From positions 1 to 6,876 of the forward strand of contig DATDRS010000225.1 of NCBI GenBank assembly GCA_035291605.1: a stretch of 6,876 nt of DNA, written 5' to 3'. Below, piece by piece: positions 1 to 5,445 of this stretch (the first letter of the stretch is position 1; every line of letters starts with the position of its first letter). The DNA comes from DATDRS01 sp035291605 (GTDB lineage: Bacteria > Chloroflexota > Anaerolineae > Anaerolineales > UBA6663). The position numbers and the translations under genes are program-made. Under the pieces are notes generated by a model. It was not told the DNA's origin, did not search any database, and was given only the letters and a program-made list of their open reading frames with translations.

Positions 1-497
1 CGGATGTCGTAGGGGAAGCCGGTGGCGAGGAGCGAATGGCTCAGGTCGGTCTCGGCTGAGACCTGGATGGGCTGGCCGTTGAGCGTCGCGCCGCGCCCGG
101 CTTCGGCGGCGTAGAGCTCGTCGCGCAAAGGGTCGTAGACGACGCCGACGAGCAGTTGGCCGCGCCGGGTGAGCGCGAGCGAGACGGCGAAGACCGGAAA
201 GCCATGAGCGAAGTTGGTCGTGCCGTCGAGCGGATCCACCAGCCATTCGTATTCGCCGGCGGCTAAGGGGAAGGGCGGCCAGCCGGCCGCCCCTGCACTC
301 TCTTCGGCGACGATGGCGTGGCCGGGGAAGGCCTCCTGCAATTGGCTCAGGATCATCGCCTCGGAGCGGTGGTCGTATTCGGTGACCAAATCCACTGCGC
401 CTTTATGGGTGATGTTCTTCTCACGGCTATAGCCCTCGCGCAGGATGGCCCCGGCGGCGCGGGCGATGCGTTCGGCGGCCTGGAGGATGTCAGACAT
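1..497 (-). CDS. Inositol monophosphatase family protein, C-terminus beyond the window
   Basis: This is a Mg2+-dependent sugar or inositol phosphatase of the IMPase/FIG superfamily, normally cytoplasmic, that hydrolyses myo-inositol-1-phosphate or a related phosphomonoester. The visible 165 residues begin MSDILQAAERIARAAGAI. They contain the substrate-side DLVTEYD segment (residues 36-42), the VAEES metal-ligand motif (63-67; E65 aligns with human Glu70) and the signature WLVDPLDGTTNF (85-96; D88 and D91 align with the metal-binding Asp90 and Asp93 of human IMPA1). The second family signature (WDxAAG region) should lie beyond position 1. The frame is open to the left edge, so this is a partial gene and not a truncation. 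ATG at 497 is chosen because the N-terminal helix starts there as in homologues; no clear Shine-Dalgarno precedes it. It lies 72 bp after the solute-binding protein gene on the same strand. Whether the substrate is inositol, fructose bisphosphate or PAP cannot be decided from this part. Confidence 0.93.
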   Translation of the reverse strand, partial: MSDILQAAERIARAAGAILREGYSREKNITHKGAVDLVTEYDHRSEAMILSQLQEAFPGHAIVAEESAGAAGWPPFPLAAGEYEWLVDPLDGTTNFAHGFPVFAVSLALTRRGQLLVGVVYDPLRDELYAAEAGRGATLNGQPIQVSAETDLSHSLLATGFPYDI

Positions 498-569
498 GGA
501 CGACAAAGGAACTACGGATGACATCGCTTCCCCGGGCTGTCAAGAGACAAAAATCTGTGTAATCCGTGG
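498..569. other. Short spacer with a two-copy 9-bp repeat
   Basis: This 72-bp gap separates the solute-binding protein gene from the phosphatase gene. Positions 552-569 hold two imperfect 9-bp units, AATCTGTGT and AATCCGTGG. This looks like a remnant of the 'AATCCGTG' type of dispersed repeat seen in many environmental bacteria, and its edge touches the stop codon of the upstream gene. No terminator hairpin is visible. A lone TTGACA on the minus strand (538-543) has no convincing -10 partner. Confidence 0.35.
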
Positions 570-1496
570 TTACGAATTCAGACTTTTGACGCGCGACCAG
601 ATTTCGGCGCGTTGGGCGAGGGCGGAGGCGAGCAGGGGGGTGAGAGGGGTAAGGCGGGGAGCGTCGGGCGTGGGGAACAGGACGGGAGGCGTGGGGGGTG
701 AGGCGTATTGCGTACTGAGTATTGCGTACTCAGTATTCGCGATGAAGGTGGGGCCGAACTCCAGGTTAGGGGCGCCGCGAGGGATGACCCAGTCGTATTC
801 GATGAGGGCGGCGCCTTCGGGAGGAAGCATGACCCCCACGGCCGCCGCCCGCGTCGCAAAGCGCACCGGGGGAGGGGCGTCAGCATCGGGGTTAGCCTCG
901 TCCACGCCGACGGGAATGGCAGCCAGGGCAAACACCCCGCGGCCGGAGCGAAACCCCGCTTCGGGGTCCGGCAGGAGGCGGGGGCGGAGGGCCGCCAGAT
1001 CATTTTCGATCTGGGCAAGATGGCCGCTGTGCGTGTCGTTGAGCGGGTATCCCCGCCGCAGGAGCGCCGTGCCGATCACCAATCGGGATGAGTCGGGCCA
1101 GAGGGTTTCGGCGTTCCACAGGTCGTCGAGCGAGCGGGGCTGGGCGTCCCGATAGAGGATGGCGCTCACCGCCGTAAGGTGCGGCATGGTGTATGCGCCG
1201 TCAGGATCGTGCGCGCGGCCAGGCAGGCCCTCAATCGTTTCCAGCGCGTCACGCCGGATCAGTTCGGCGGCGGCATAGGCGGGGACCAGTAACAGATCGA
1301 ACGCGCTGAGGCGGCGCGAGAGGAGCGCCTCGGCGTTGGGGAAGTAGCGATGGGGAAACGGGAGTGGGAAGGTGGAGGCAATGGCCGGCCCCTCCGCCGA
1401 TTCGAGCGCGTCCTGAGCGGAGCCGAGGGGGTAGGCGGCGGCGCCCAGGGCGGCGCTGAGTTTAAGAAACGTCCGGCGGTGGAGGCGCGGCCTCAT
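570..1496 (-). CDS. Tat-exported PotD-like extracellular solute-binding protein
   Basis: This 308-residue protein resembles the periplasmic polyamine-binding components (PotD/PotF type) of ABC importers. The N-terminus MRPRLHRRTFLKL holds a twin-arginine motif (RRTFLKL, residues 7-13), followed by an Ala-rich hydrophobic stretch to about residue 28, so export folded through Tat is predicted. The middle shows the family's layout: FDLLLVPAYAAAELIRRDALETI, then DPDGAYTMPHLTAVSAILYR, and near residues 233-243 the YDWVIPRGAPN segment (compare 'vIPkgApN' in PotD relatives). It is a little shorter than typical PotD (about 350), and no permease or ATPase gene is adjacent. Residues 253-266 are encoded by a heptamer repeat array and look like an insertion before the C-terminal helix. 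The start overlaps the response-regulator gene by 35 bp in another frame, which suggests translational coupling. The ligand is unknown; a polyamine is only the family default. Confidence 0.78.
   Translation of the reverse strand: MRPRLHRRTFLKLSAALGAAAYPLGSAQDALESAEGPAIASTFPLPFPHRYFPNAEALLSRRLSAFDLLLVPAYAAAELIRRDALETIEGLPGRAHDPDGAYTMPHLTAVSAILYRDAQPRSLDDLWNAETLWPDSSRLVIGTALLRRGYPLNDTHSGHLAQIENDLAALRPRLLPDPEAGFRSGRGVFALAAIPVGVDEANPDADAPPPVRFATRAAAVGVMLPPEGAALIEYDWVIPRGAPNLEFGPTFIANTEYAILSTQYASPPTPPVLFPTPDAPRLTPLTPLLASALAQRAEIWSRVKSLNS
703..737. repeat. Heptanucleotide tandem repeat array inside a coding sequence
   Basis: Five consecutive 7-bp units run without interruption, with plus-strand consensus (G/C)(C/A)GTA(T/C)T. 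The second and fourth units are identical (GCGTACT), and the third and fifth differ only in the first two bases. The array lies wholly within the solute-binding protein gene and is translated as roughly residues 253-265 (ANTEYAILSTQYA on the minus strand). Thirty-five bases is not a multiple of three, so the reading frame must have been kept by extra bases at the edges or by later adjustment. The period matches the other four arrays in this window. Confidence 0.85.
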
Positions 1497-2127
1497 GCTT
1501 GTCCTGTTCCTGGCTCAGTTCCTGCAAAACTTTGACCAGCACCGCCAACTCGCGCTGAATCTCGTCGTAATGCTGCTGGGCCTCGGCGATGAGACGGCGG
1601 TAAGTCTCACGCTGCTCTTCGGGCAGGGTTCCCAGCTGCTCCTTGTTGCGCGTGATCTGCTGCGCCTTTTGCCGGAGCTTGCTTTCCAGCCGCTGGCGGT
1701 GACCGGTGTAGAAGTCTCTTTCAGACATGGGCGGGCCGGAGTGGGCCTGCCCGGTGAGCGCGTCGGCGACGGCGATCAGCAGCTCGTCGGTGTTGACGGG
1801 TTTGGGCAGGAACCGCATGGCCCCCAGCCCTAGCGCGAAGCGCTCGTCCTCGGCGGAGACGTAGGTGGCCGAGAGGAAGATGATGGGGATGGCCGAAGTC
1901 TGCGGGTTGGTGCGGAGTTTGTGGGCGAGCGCGAAACCGTCCACGCGCGGCATGAGAATGTCCGTCAGGACGACGGCGGGCCGTTCTTTGGCGATGAAGT
2001 CCAACGCTTCCTGCCCGTCTCGCGCGCTGACGACGTTGTAGCCGCGCAGTTTAAGCTGAATCTCGATCAACTCGCGAACCGAGGCGATATCTTCGACGAT
2101 GAGGATGGGGCCGGTGCTGATGGACAT
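1462..2127 (-). CDS. Response regulator: REC domain plus C-terminal coiled coil
   Basis: This is a 221-residue CheY-like receiver with no DNA-binding domain. The receiver spans about residues 6-125 with all key residues: acidic pair E12-D13, phospho-acceptor D56 in LTDILMPRVDG, switch residue S86 (FLSA) and the conserved K109 in LPKPV. After a short linker, residues about 135-210 are rich in Glu, Gln, Arg and Leu (SKLRQKAQQITRNKEQL and on) and should form a long coiled coil, ending in an acidic Pro-rich tail. Such an output suggests a protein-interaction or dimerisation adaptor rather than a transcription factor. No histidine kinase is in the window. It is the first gene of a two-gene operon with the Tat-exported binding protein. 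The promoter is at 2170-2198, with a heptamer array in the predicted leader just before the ATG. There is no Shine-Dalgarno. Confidence 0.92.
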   Translation of the reverse strand: MSISTGPILIVEDIASVRELIEIQLKLRGYNVVSARDGQEALDFIAKERPAVVLTDILMPRVDGFALAHKLRTNPQTSAIPIIFLSATYVSAEDERFALGLGAMRFLPKPVNTDELLIAVADALTGQAHSGPPMSERDFYTGHRQRLESKLRQKAQQITRNKEQLGTLPEEQRETYRRLIAEAQQHYDEIQRELAVLVKVLQELSQEQDKHEAAPPPPDVS

Positions 2128-2130
2128 TAG

Positions 2131-2158
2131 AAATCAGTAGACAGTTGACAGCCGTCAG
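2131..2158. repeat. Heptanucleotide array in the leader of the response-regulator gene
   Basis: Four 7-bp units on the plus strand each end in CAG: AAATCAG, TAGACAG, TTGACAG, CCGTCAG. The array begins 4 bp upstream of the response-regulator ATG and ends just after the predicted transcription start, so it makes up nearly the whole 5' untranslated leader. The unit AAATCAG also opens the array inside the glycosyltransferase gene (4767-4773). Confidence 0.75.
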
Positions 2159-2169
2159 AAGGTGCGCGG

Positions 2170-2198
2170 ATTGTAGATGGGAGGGGGGAGGGCGTCAA
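2170..2198 (-). promoter_or_regulatory. Sigma-70-type promoter of the response-regulator operon
   Basis: On the minus strand TTGACG (2193-2198) and TACAAT (2170-2175) are separated by exactly 17 bp. Each hexamer matches consensus at five of six positions. The expected start of transcription is near 2163, giving a leader of about 35 nt before the ATG at 2127. The 17-bp spacer is almost pure C/T on the coding strand. Its complement forms part of a run of four G-tracts (2179-2204) that fits the G-quadruplex pattern. Confidence 0.7.
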
Positions 2199-2203
2199 GG
2201 GGG

Positions 2204-2238
2204 GAATTGGTCATTGGAGATTAGAGATTGGAGATTGG
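2204..2238. repeat. Heptanucleotide array (consensus AGATTGG / CCAATCT)
   Basis: Five consecutive 7-bp units occur on the plus strand: GAATTGG, TCATTGG, AGATTAG, then AGATTGG twice. It sits between the stop codon of the RNA methyltransferase (2251) and the -35 box of the response-regulator operon (2193-2198). On the minus strand the unit reads CCAATCT, one base from the CCAATCG unit in the glycosyltransferase array, so the two belong to one sequence family. Confidence 0.85.
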
Positions 2239-2250
2239 GGATGAGTGATT

Positions 2251-3582
2251 TCAGATTTTGGGCTGAAGGCCGAATTTCGCCACGCATTCGACGTGGTAAG
2301 TTTGCGGGAACATGTCGAGGGGTTGGACCCATTCGAGGACATAACCCCCGGCGGCCAGGCGTCTGGCGTCGCGGGCAAAGGTGGCCGGGTCGCAGGAGAC
2401 GTAGACGAGGCGGGAGGCGCGGGAGGCCGCGAGGGCCTCCACGACGGCAGGCGCACAACCAGTGCGCGGCGGGTCGAGCACCACAGCGTCGAGGCTGAGA
2501 TTCAAACCCGGCAGCACGTCCTCGGCGGGGGCTTCATAGATCTCCACGTTCTCAAACTCGTCGAGGTTGACCGCCGCATCGCTCACGGCGGGCGCATAGG
2601 CTTCGACGCCGATCACGCGCCCGGCGATGGGCGCGATGAACGCCGAGAACAGGCCGACGCCGCAGTAGAGGTCGAGGACGGTCTCGCCGCCCCGGAGCGC
2701 GAGGCCGCTCAACACGAACTCGACCATCTGCTCCGCAACCGGGATGTTGACCTGGAAGAACGACCCCGCCGAGACCTGAAACGTCCGGCCCCGCACGGTT
2801 TCGACGAGGTGATCGTCCCCGGCCAGGGTCAGGGCCGCGCCGTCAGGCCGGAGCAGAGCGGCTGAGACCGGGAGATCGAGCTCCATCTCGGGCGCATCGG
2901 CGTCGCTCTCAAGGACGACGAGCAATTCATCTTCCGCGCCCACGCGCAGAGTGACGCGCTCGATCTCAGGCGCGTAGTCGGGATCAATTTTGACCTGCGG
3001 GAAGAGTTCGGCGAGTGGAGGCCGCAATTGGTGGCATTCGTGGATGGGGATAACCTCGTGCGAGTGCGCCGCGCGGAGGCCCAACTGCCCTGCGGGCGTG
3101 AGCGAGAACTGGACGTGGCTGCGGTAGTTGAACGGCGCGGGCGAAGGCAGGGTCGGGCGCACAGGCGGATCGGCGAATCCGCCGACGCGCGTGAGCTGCT
3201 CGACCAGGGTCTGCTGCTTGAATTTGAGTTGAGCGGGGTAGGCGAGGTGCTGGAGGTGACAGCCGCCGCAGGCTCCCAACCCCCTCACCCCTGACCCGTG
3301 CGAAGCCCCCCCGGAGCGAAGCGTAGGGGGCTCTCCCCCGTCCTCGACGGGGGAGGGGGGAGCCTCTAGCGAGAAGTGATGCGGGCAGCGGGGGGCCACG
3401 CGCTCGGGCGAGGGGGTGATGATTTCCAGCAGCCGGGCGCGGGCGAAATTCTTCTTCTCCGTGACGATCTCAACCCGCACGGTCTCGCCCGGCAAGGCAA
3501 AGGGGGCGAAGATCGCGCGGCCCTCGTGGCGGCCAATGCCTTCGGCGGCGTGAGAGAGGGAGGTGATGGTGAGTTCAAGCAT
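2251..3582 (-). CDS. rlmD: RlmD/TrmA-family RNA uracil-C5 methyltransferase with interrupted Fe-S motif
   Basis: This 443-residue SAM-dependent enzyme methylates C5 of a uracil in RNA, probably 23S rRNA. Residues 1-56 form a TRAM RNA-binding domain (AEGIGRHEGRAIFAPFALPGE). The 4Fe-4S ligands are C66, C105, C108 (CGGC, 105-108) and probably C183. SAM motif I is VLDLYCGVGLF (302-312), DPPRTG is 370-375, catalytic Cys is C397 in YVSCDPATFARD, and the catalytic base is E432 in TYHVE. The usual spacing is CX5CGGC; here 38 residues separate the first two cysteines because a hairpin repeat (3274-3372) is read in frame. ATG 3582 is chosen because the TRAM domain starts there and it lies 2 nt after the phosphorylase stop codon. 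The open frame upstream only overlaps that gene. No good Shine-Dalgarno is present at the right distance (a GGAGG lies about 20 nt upstream), so coupled translation is likely. Target base (RlmD, RlmC or TrmA type) is not certain. Confidence 0.92.
   Translation of the reverse strand: MLELTITSLSHAAEGIGRHEGRAIFAPFALPGETVRVEIVTEKKNFARARLLEIITPSPERVAPRCPHHFSLEAPPSPVEDGGEPPTLRSGGASHGSGVRGLGACGGCHLQHLAYPAQLKFKQQTLVEQLTRVGGFADPPVRPTLPSPAPFNYRSHVQFSLTPAGQLGLRAAHSHEVIPIHECHQLRPPLAELFPQVKIDPDYAPEIERVTLRVGAEDELLVVLESDADAPEMELDLPVSAALLRPDGAALTLAGDDHLVETVRGRTFQVSAGSFFQVNIPVAEQMVEFVLSGLALRGGETVLDLYCGVGLFSAFIAPIAGRVIGVEAYAPAVSDAAVNLDEFENVEIYEAPAEDVLPGLNLSLDAVVLDPPRTGCAPAVVEALAASRASRLVYVSCDPATFARDARRLAAGGYVLEWVQPLDMFPQTYHVECVAKFGLQPKI
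3274..3372. repeat. Hairpin-rich repeat element inserted in the methyltransferase Fe-S motif
   Basis: This stretch of about 99 bp encodes residues 71-103 of the methyltransferase (SLEAPPSPVEDGGEPP and on), which have no counterpart in the normal CX5CX2C motif. It contains a perfect 10-bp stem (CTCCCCCGTC 3333-3342 with GACGGGGGAG 3346-3355, loop CTC) and a second 7-bp stem (AGCCCCC 3304-3310 with GGGGGCT 3326-3332). The edge has the 'ccctcaccc' flavour of dispersed intergenic repeats common in Chloroflexota and some other phyla. Length divisible by three explains why the gene stayed open. Boundaries are estimated from the protein motif, to within a few codons. Confidence 0.75.
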
Positions 3583-3584
3583 TG

Positions 3585-4352
3585 TTATAGACTCAAGCAC
3601 GCCTCCGCCGCCAGCCAGAACAACTTCTCGCGCACAGGGGTTTGGGACTGCCAGGCGCGGTTGTCCCACTCGTGATCGCCGCTCACGTCGTCGCCGCCGT
3701 ACAGGATTTGCGCGAACGTCACGCCCCGGAACTGCGCGAGGGCAAAGAAGGCCGCCGATTCCATTTCGACCACGACACAGCCCTCGGATTTGCGGCGCTG
3801 CACTTTGGCGAGCGTCTCGCGGTAGGGCGCATCCGTCGTCCACGTCTTGCCGACGAGGTAGGGGGCGTGGTGCGCTTGCAAGACCCGCTCGACGGCAGCC
3901 ACGCCTTCGGGGCTGGCGCTCACCTCGCGCCCCGGCGCCAGATAGTGATACGAGGTCCCCTCGTCGCGGACGGCGATGGTGGGTACGATGAGATGCCCGA
4001 CGGCGATCTCTTTGTCGAGCACGCCGCACCCCCCGCAGGCGATGAACTTCTTGAAGCCCAGCGGGATGACCTCCTCCATTAGCCCCACGGCCATCGGCGC
4101 ACCCACGCCGGGATGGAAGACGCCCAGGCGTTGGCCCTTCCACGCAATTTCGTAAACCGTATGTGTGCCGTGCTCCCAACTACTCTGCGCCAGAATCTCG
4201 GCCTGGCCGTCGCCGCACACTTTGGCGATCACTTCCTGAAAGAAGCAGACGACGCAGTGCTCCGGCGCGTCAATCGGCTTGACCAGGCGGCCCGGCTCGA
4301 TGATCGCCTCGCGGGTGGGATCGAATTCGAGGATAGGGTATGGGTTTGACAT
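3585..4352 (-). CDS. Nucleoside phosphorylase, PNP/UDP family (uridine phosphorylase-like)
   Basis: This 255-residue cytoplasmic enzyme of the PNP_UDP_1 fold should cleave a nucleoside with phosphate to a free base and (deoxy)ribose-1-phosphate for salvage. Visible landmarks are the HPGVGAP loop (80-86), the Gly-rich IACGGCGVL segment (104-112, in place of the usual RxGTxG-type phosphate-site loop), the strand LIVPTIAVRDEGTSYHY (121-137), and VVVEMESAAFFA (193-204), whose EME contacts the ribose. The residues GGDDVSGDHEW (219-229) take the place of the base-specificity loop. Length is normal for the family. ATG 4352 is supported by a TATCAT hexamer only 6 nt upstream, implying a leaderless transcript. 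It is followed at 2 nt by the RNA methyltransferase, so the pair should be co-transcribed. Base preference (uridine or purine) is not determinable by eye. Confidence 0.88.
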   Translation of the reverse strand: MSNPYPILEFDPTREAIIEPGRLVKPIDAPEHCVVCFFQEVIAKVCGDGQAEILAQSSWEHGTHTVYEIAWKGQRLGVFHPGVGAPMAVGLMEEVIPLGFKKFIACGGCGVLDKEIAVGHLIVPTIAVRDEGTSYHYLAPGREVSASPEGVAAVERVLQAHHAPYLVGKTWTTDAPYRETLAKVQRRKSEGCVVVEMESAAFFALAQFRGVTFAQILYGGDDVSGDHEWDNRAWQSQTPVREKLFWLAAEACLSL

Positions 4353-4358
4353 GGGGAA

Positions 4359-4387
4359 ATGATAAATGAGGAAAATCTAAATCCCAA
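4359..4387 (-). promoter_or_regulatory. Probable promoter of the phosphorylase-methyltransferase operon, leaderless type
   Basis: On the minus strand TATCAT (4359-4364, five of six matches to TATAAT) lies 17 bp from TTGGGA (4382-4387, four of six matches to TTGACA). Only 6 nt separate the -10 hexamer from the ATG at 4352, so transcription would start at or next to the start codon. The -35 part lies inside the heptamer array. Confidence 0.5.
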
Positions 4388-4426
4388 ACCTCAAACCCCA
4401 AACTCTAATCTCCAACCTCTACTCTC
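4378..4426. repeat. Heptanucleotide array in a divergent promoter region
   Basis: Seven consecutive 7-bp units run from 4378 to 4426 with plus-strand consensus (C/T)AA(A/T)C(C/T)(C/T); the units CAAACCT, CAAACCC and CAAACTC stand in a row. It fills half of the 98-bp gap between the divergent phosphorylase and glycosyltransferase genes and overlaps the likely -35 positions of both promoters. Confidence 0.85.
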
Positions 4427-4436
4427 CCATTCAGTC

Positions 4437-4442
4437 TATAAT
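4437..4442 (+). promoter_or_regulatory. TATAAT -10 box of the glycosyltransferase gene, leaderless type
   Basis: A perfect TATAAT sits 8 nt before the ATG at 4451, which places the expected transcription start on or next to the start codon. The 8 nt between them are C/G only, with no Shine-Dalgarno. No TTGACA-like -35 is found 16-18 bp upstream; those positions belong to the heptamer array. Confidence 0.6.
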
Positions 4443-4450
4443 CCCGCCCG

Positions 4451-5443
4451 ATGAAAGCCTCCGTCATCATGACCGTCCTCGACGAAGGGGAGGCCATCCG
4501 CGCGGTGCTGGACTCGCTTGCCGCGCAGTCGCGCCCGCCGGACGAAGTCGTGATCGCCGACGGGGGATCGCGGGACAACACGGTGGCGGTGATCCGCGAG
4601 TACGAAGATCGGCTGCCGCTGAAGGTCTTTGCGGCGCCGGGGGCGAACATCTCGCAGGGGCGCAACGCCGCCATCCGCGCCGCGAGCGGCCAGATCATCG
4701 CCGTGACCGACGCGGGCGTGCGCTGTGATCCAGACTGGTTAGAGAGATTAATTGCCCCCTTTGATCAAATCAGCAATCGCCAATCGCCAATCGTCAATCC
4801 TCAAATCGTCGCCGGCTTTTTCCACTCCGACCCCCAGACTGTCTTTGAGCTGGCGATGGGCGCGACGGTCCTACCTGAGGCGCGGGAGGTAAACCCACAG
4901 ACTTACCTGCCTTCCAGCCGGAGCGTGGCGTTTCGGAAGGAGGCGTGGGAGGCGGTGGGCGGCTATCCTGAGTGGCTCGACTATTCCGAAGACGTGGTCT
5001 TCGACCTGCGCCTGCGGGAGAGGTACGGCCCGTTCGTGTTCGCGCCGGAGGCCATCGTGCATTTCCGCCCCCGCGGAAGCCTGCGCGTGTTCGCCCGGCA
5101 ATATTACCTGTATGCGCGAGGCGACGGCAAGGCAAACCTGTTCCCGCGCATTCATGCGCTGCGTTACTTCACTTACCTGGTTGCCGCGCCCTTAGGGATT
5201 TACGCCGCGCTCACCGTCAGCCCGTGGCTGTGGCTGTTGGGCGTGATCGCCGGGCTGGCCTACATTCGCCTGCCCCTCCGGCGCATCTGGCCGAAACTGA
5301 AGGGACTCTCGCCGCCCGACAAGCTAAAGGCGCTGGCCTACATTCCAGTCATCCGCGTCGCGGGCGACCTGGCGAAGATGGCCGGGTATCCGGCGGGGGC
5401 GGGCTGGAGGATAAGAAAAGGAAACGGGGCGGAGAGTCCGTGA
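4451..5443 (+). CDS. Family 2 glycosyltransferase with C-terminal membrane segment
   Basis: This 330-residue GT-A fold enzyme transfers a sugar from a nucleotide-sugar donor to an unknown acceptor at the inner face of the membrane. It starts with the family's first strand MKASVIMTVLDEGEAI and has DGGSRDNT (37-44), the ISQGRNAAI segment (67-75), the metal-site equivalent TDAG (86-89), and SEDVVFDLRLRERYG (179-193), whose ED supplies the probable catalytic acid/base region. Residues about 238-273 form one or two hydrophobic helices (FTYLVAAPLGIYAALTV and WLWLLGVIAGLAYI), followed by a basic tail. Residues 106-118 (QISNRQSPIVNPQ) are encoded by a heptamer repeat and look like an insertion between the donor domain and the next strand. 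It is the only plus-strand gene in the window and ends 2 bp from the convergent toxin pseudogene. No acceptor can be assigned. Confidence 0.9.
   Translation: MKASVIMTVLDEGEAIRAVLDSLAAQSRPPDEVVIADGGSRDNTVAVIREYEDRLPLKVFAAPGANISQGRNAAIRAASGQIIAVTDAGVRCDPDWLERLIAPFDQISNRQSPIVNPQIVAGFFHSDPQTVFELAMGATVLPEAREVNPQTYLPSSRSVAFRKEAWEAVGGYPEWLDYSEDVVFDLRLRERYGPFVFAPEAIVHFRPRGSLRVFARQYYLYARGDGKANLFPRIHALRYFTYLVAAPLGIYAALTVSPWLWLLGVIAGLAYIRLPLRRIWPKLKGLSPPDKLKALAYIPVIRVAGDLAKMAGYPAGAGWRIRKGNGAESP
4767..4808. repeat. Heptanucleotide array inside the glycosyltransferase gene (unit CAATCGC)
   Basis: Six 7-bp units run in a row: AAATCAG, CAATCGC twice, CAATCGT, CAATCCT and CAAATCG. This equals 42 bp, a multiple of three, and is translated as about residues 106-119 of the glycosyltransferase without a stop. 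The unit is a rotation of CCAATCG, almost the same as the CCAATCT unit at 2204-2238. Confidence 0.88.
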
Positions 5444-5445
5444 GA

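Noticed and set aside
538..543. TTGACA on the minus strand as a promoter for the phosphatase gene
   Set aside because: No acceptable -10 hexamer at 16-18 bp; the perfect match alone is not enough.
445..1155. Long plus-strand open frame opposite the solute-binding protein gene
   Set aside because: It is an antisense shadow rich in Arg, Ala, Ser and Gly due to high GC, with no recognisable domain, opposite a gene with a clear Tat signal and PotD-like motifs.
3304..3355. The GC hairpins in the methyltransferase gene as a terminator
   Set aside because: They are in the middle of an intact coding sequence and no U-tract follows on either strand.
3583..4179. Upstream extension of the methyltransferase reading frame to an in-frame ATG at 4179
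   Set aside because: It overlaps the phosphorylase gene entirely, gives Arg/Gly-rich nonsense, and the TRAM domain begins right at the ATG at 3582.
703..4808. Heptamer arrays as CRISPR
   Set aside because: Units are 7 bp, contiguous and degenerate, with no spacers and no cas genes.
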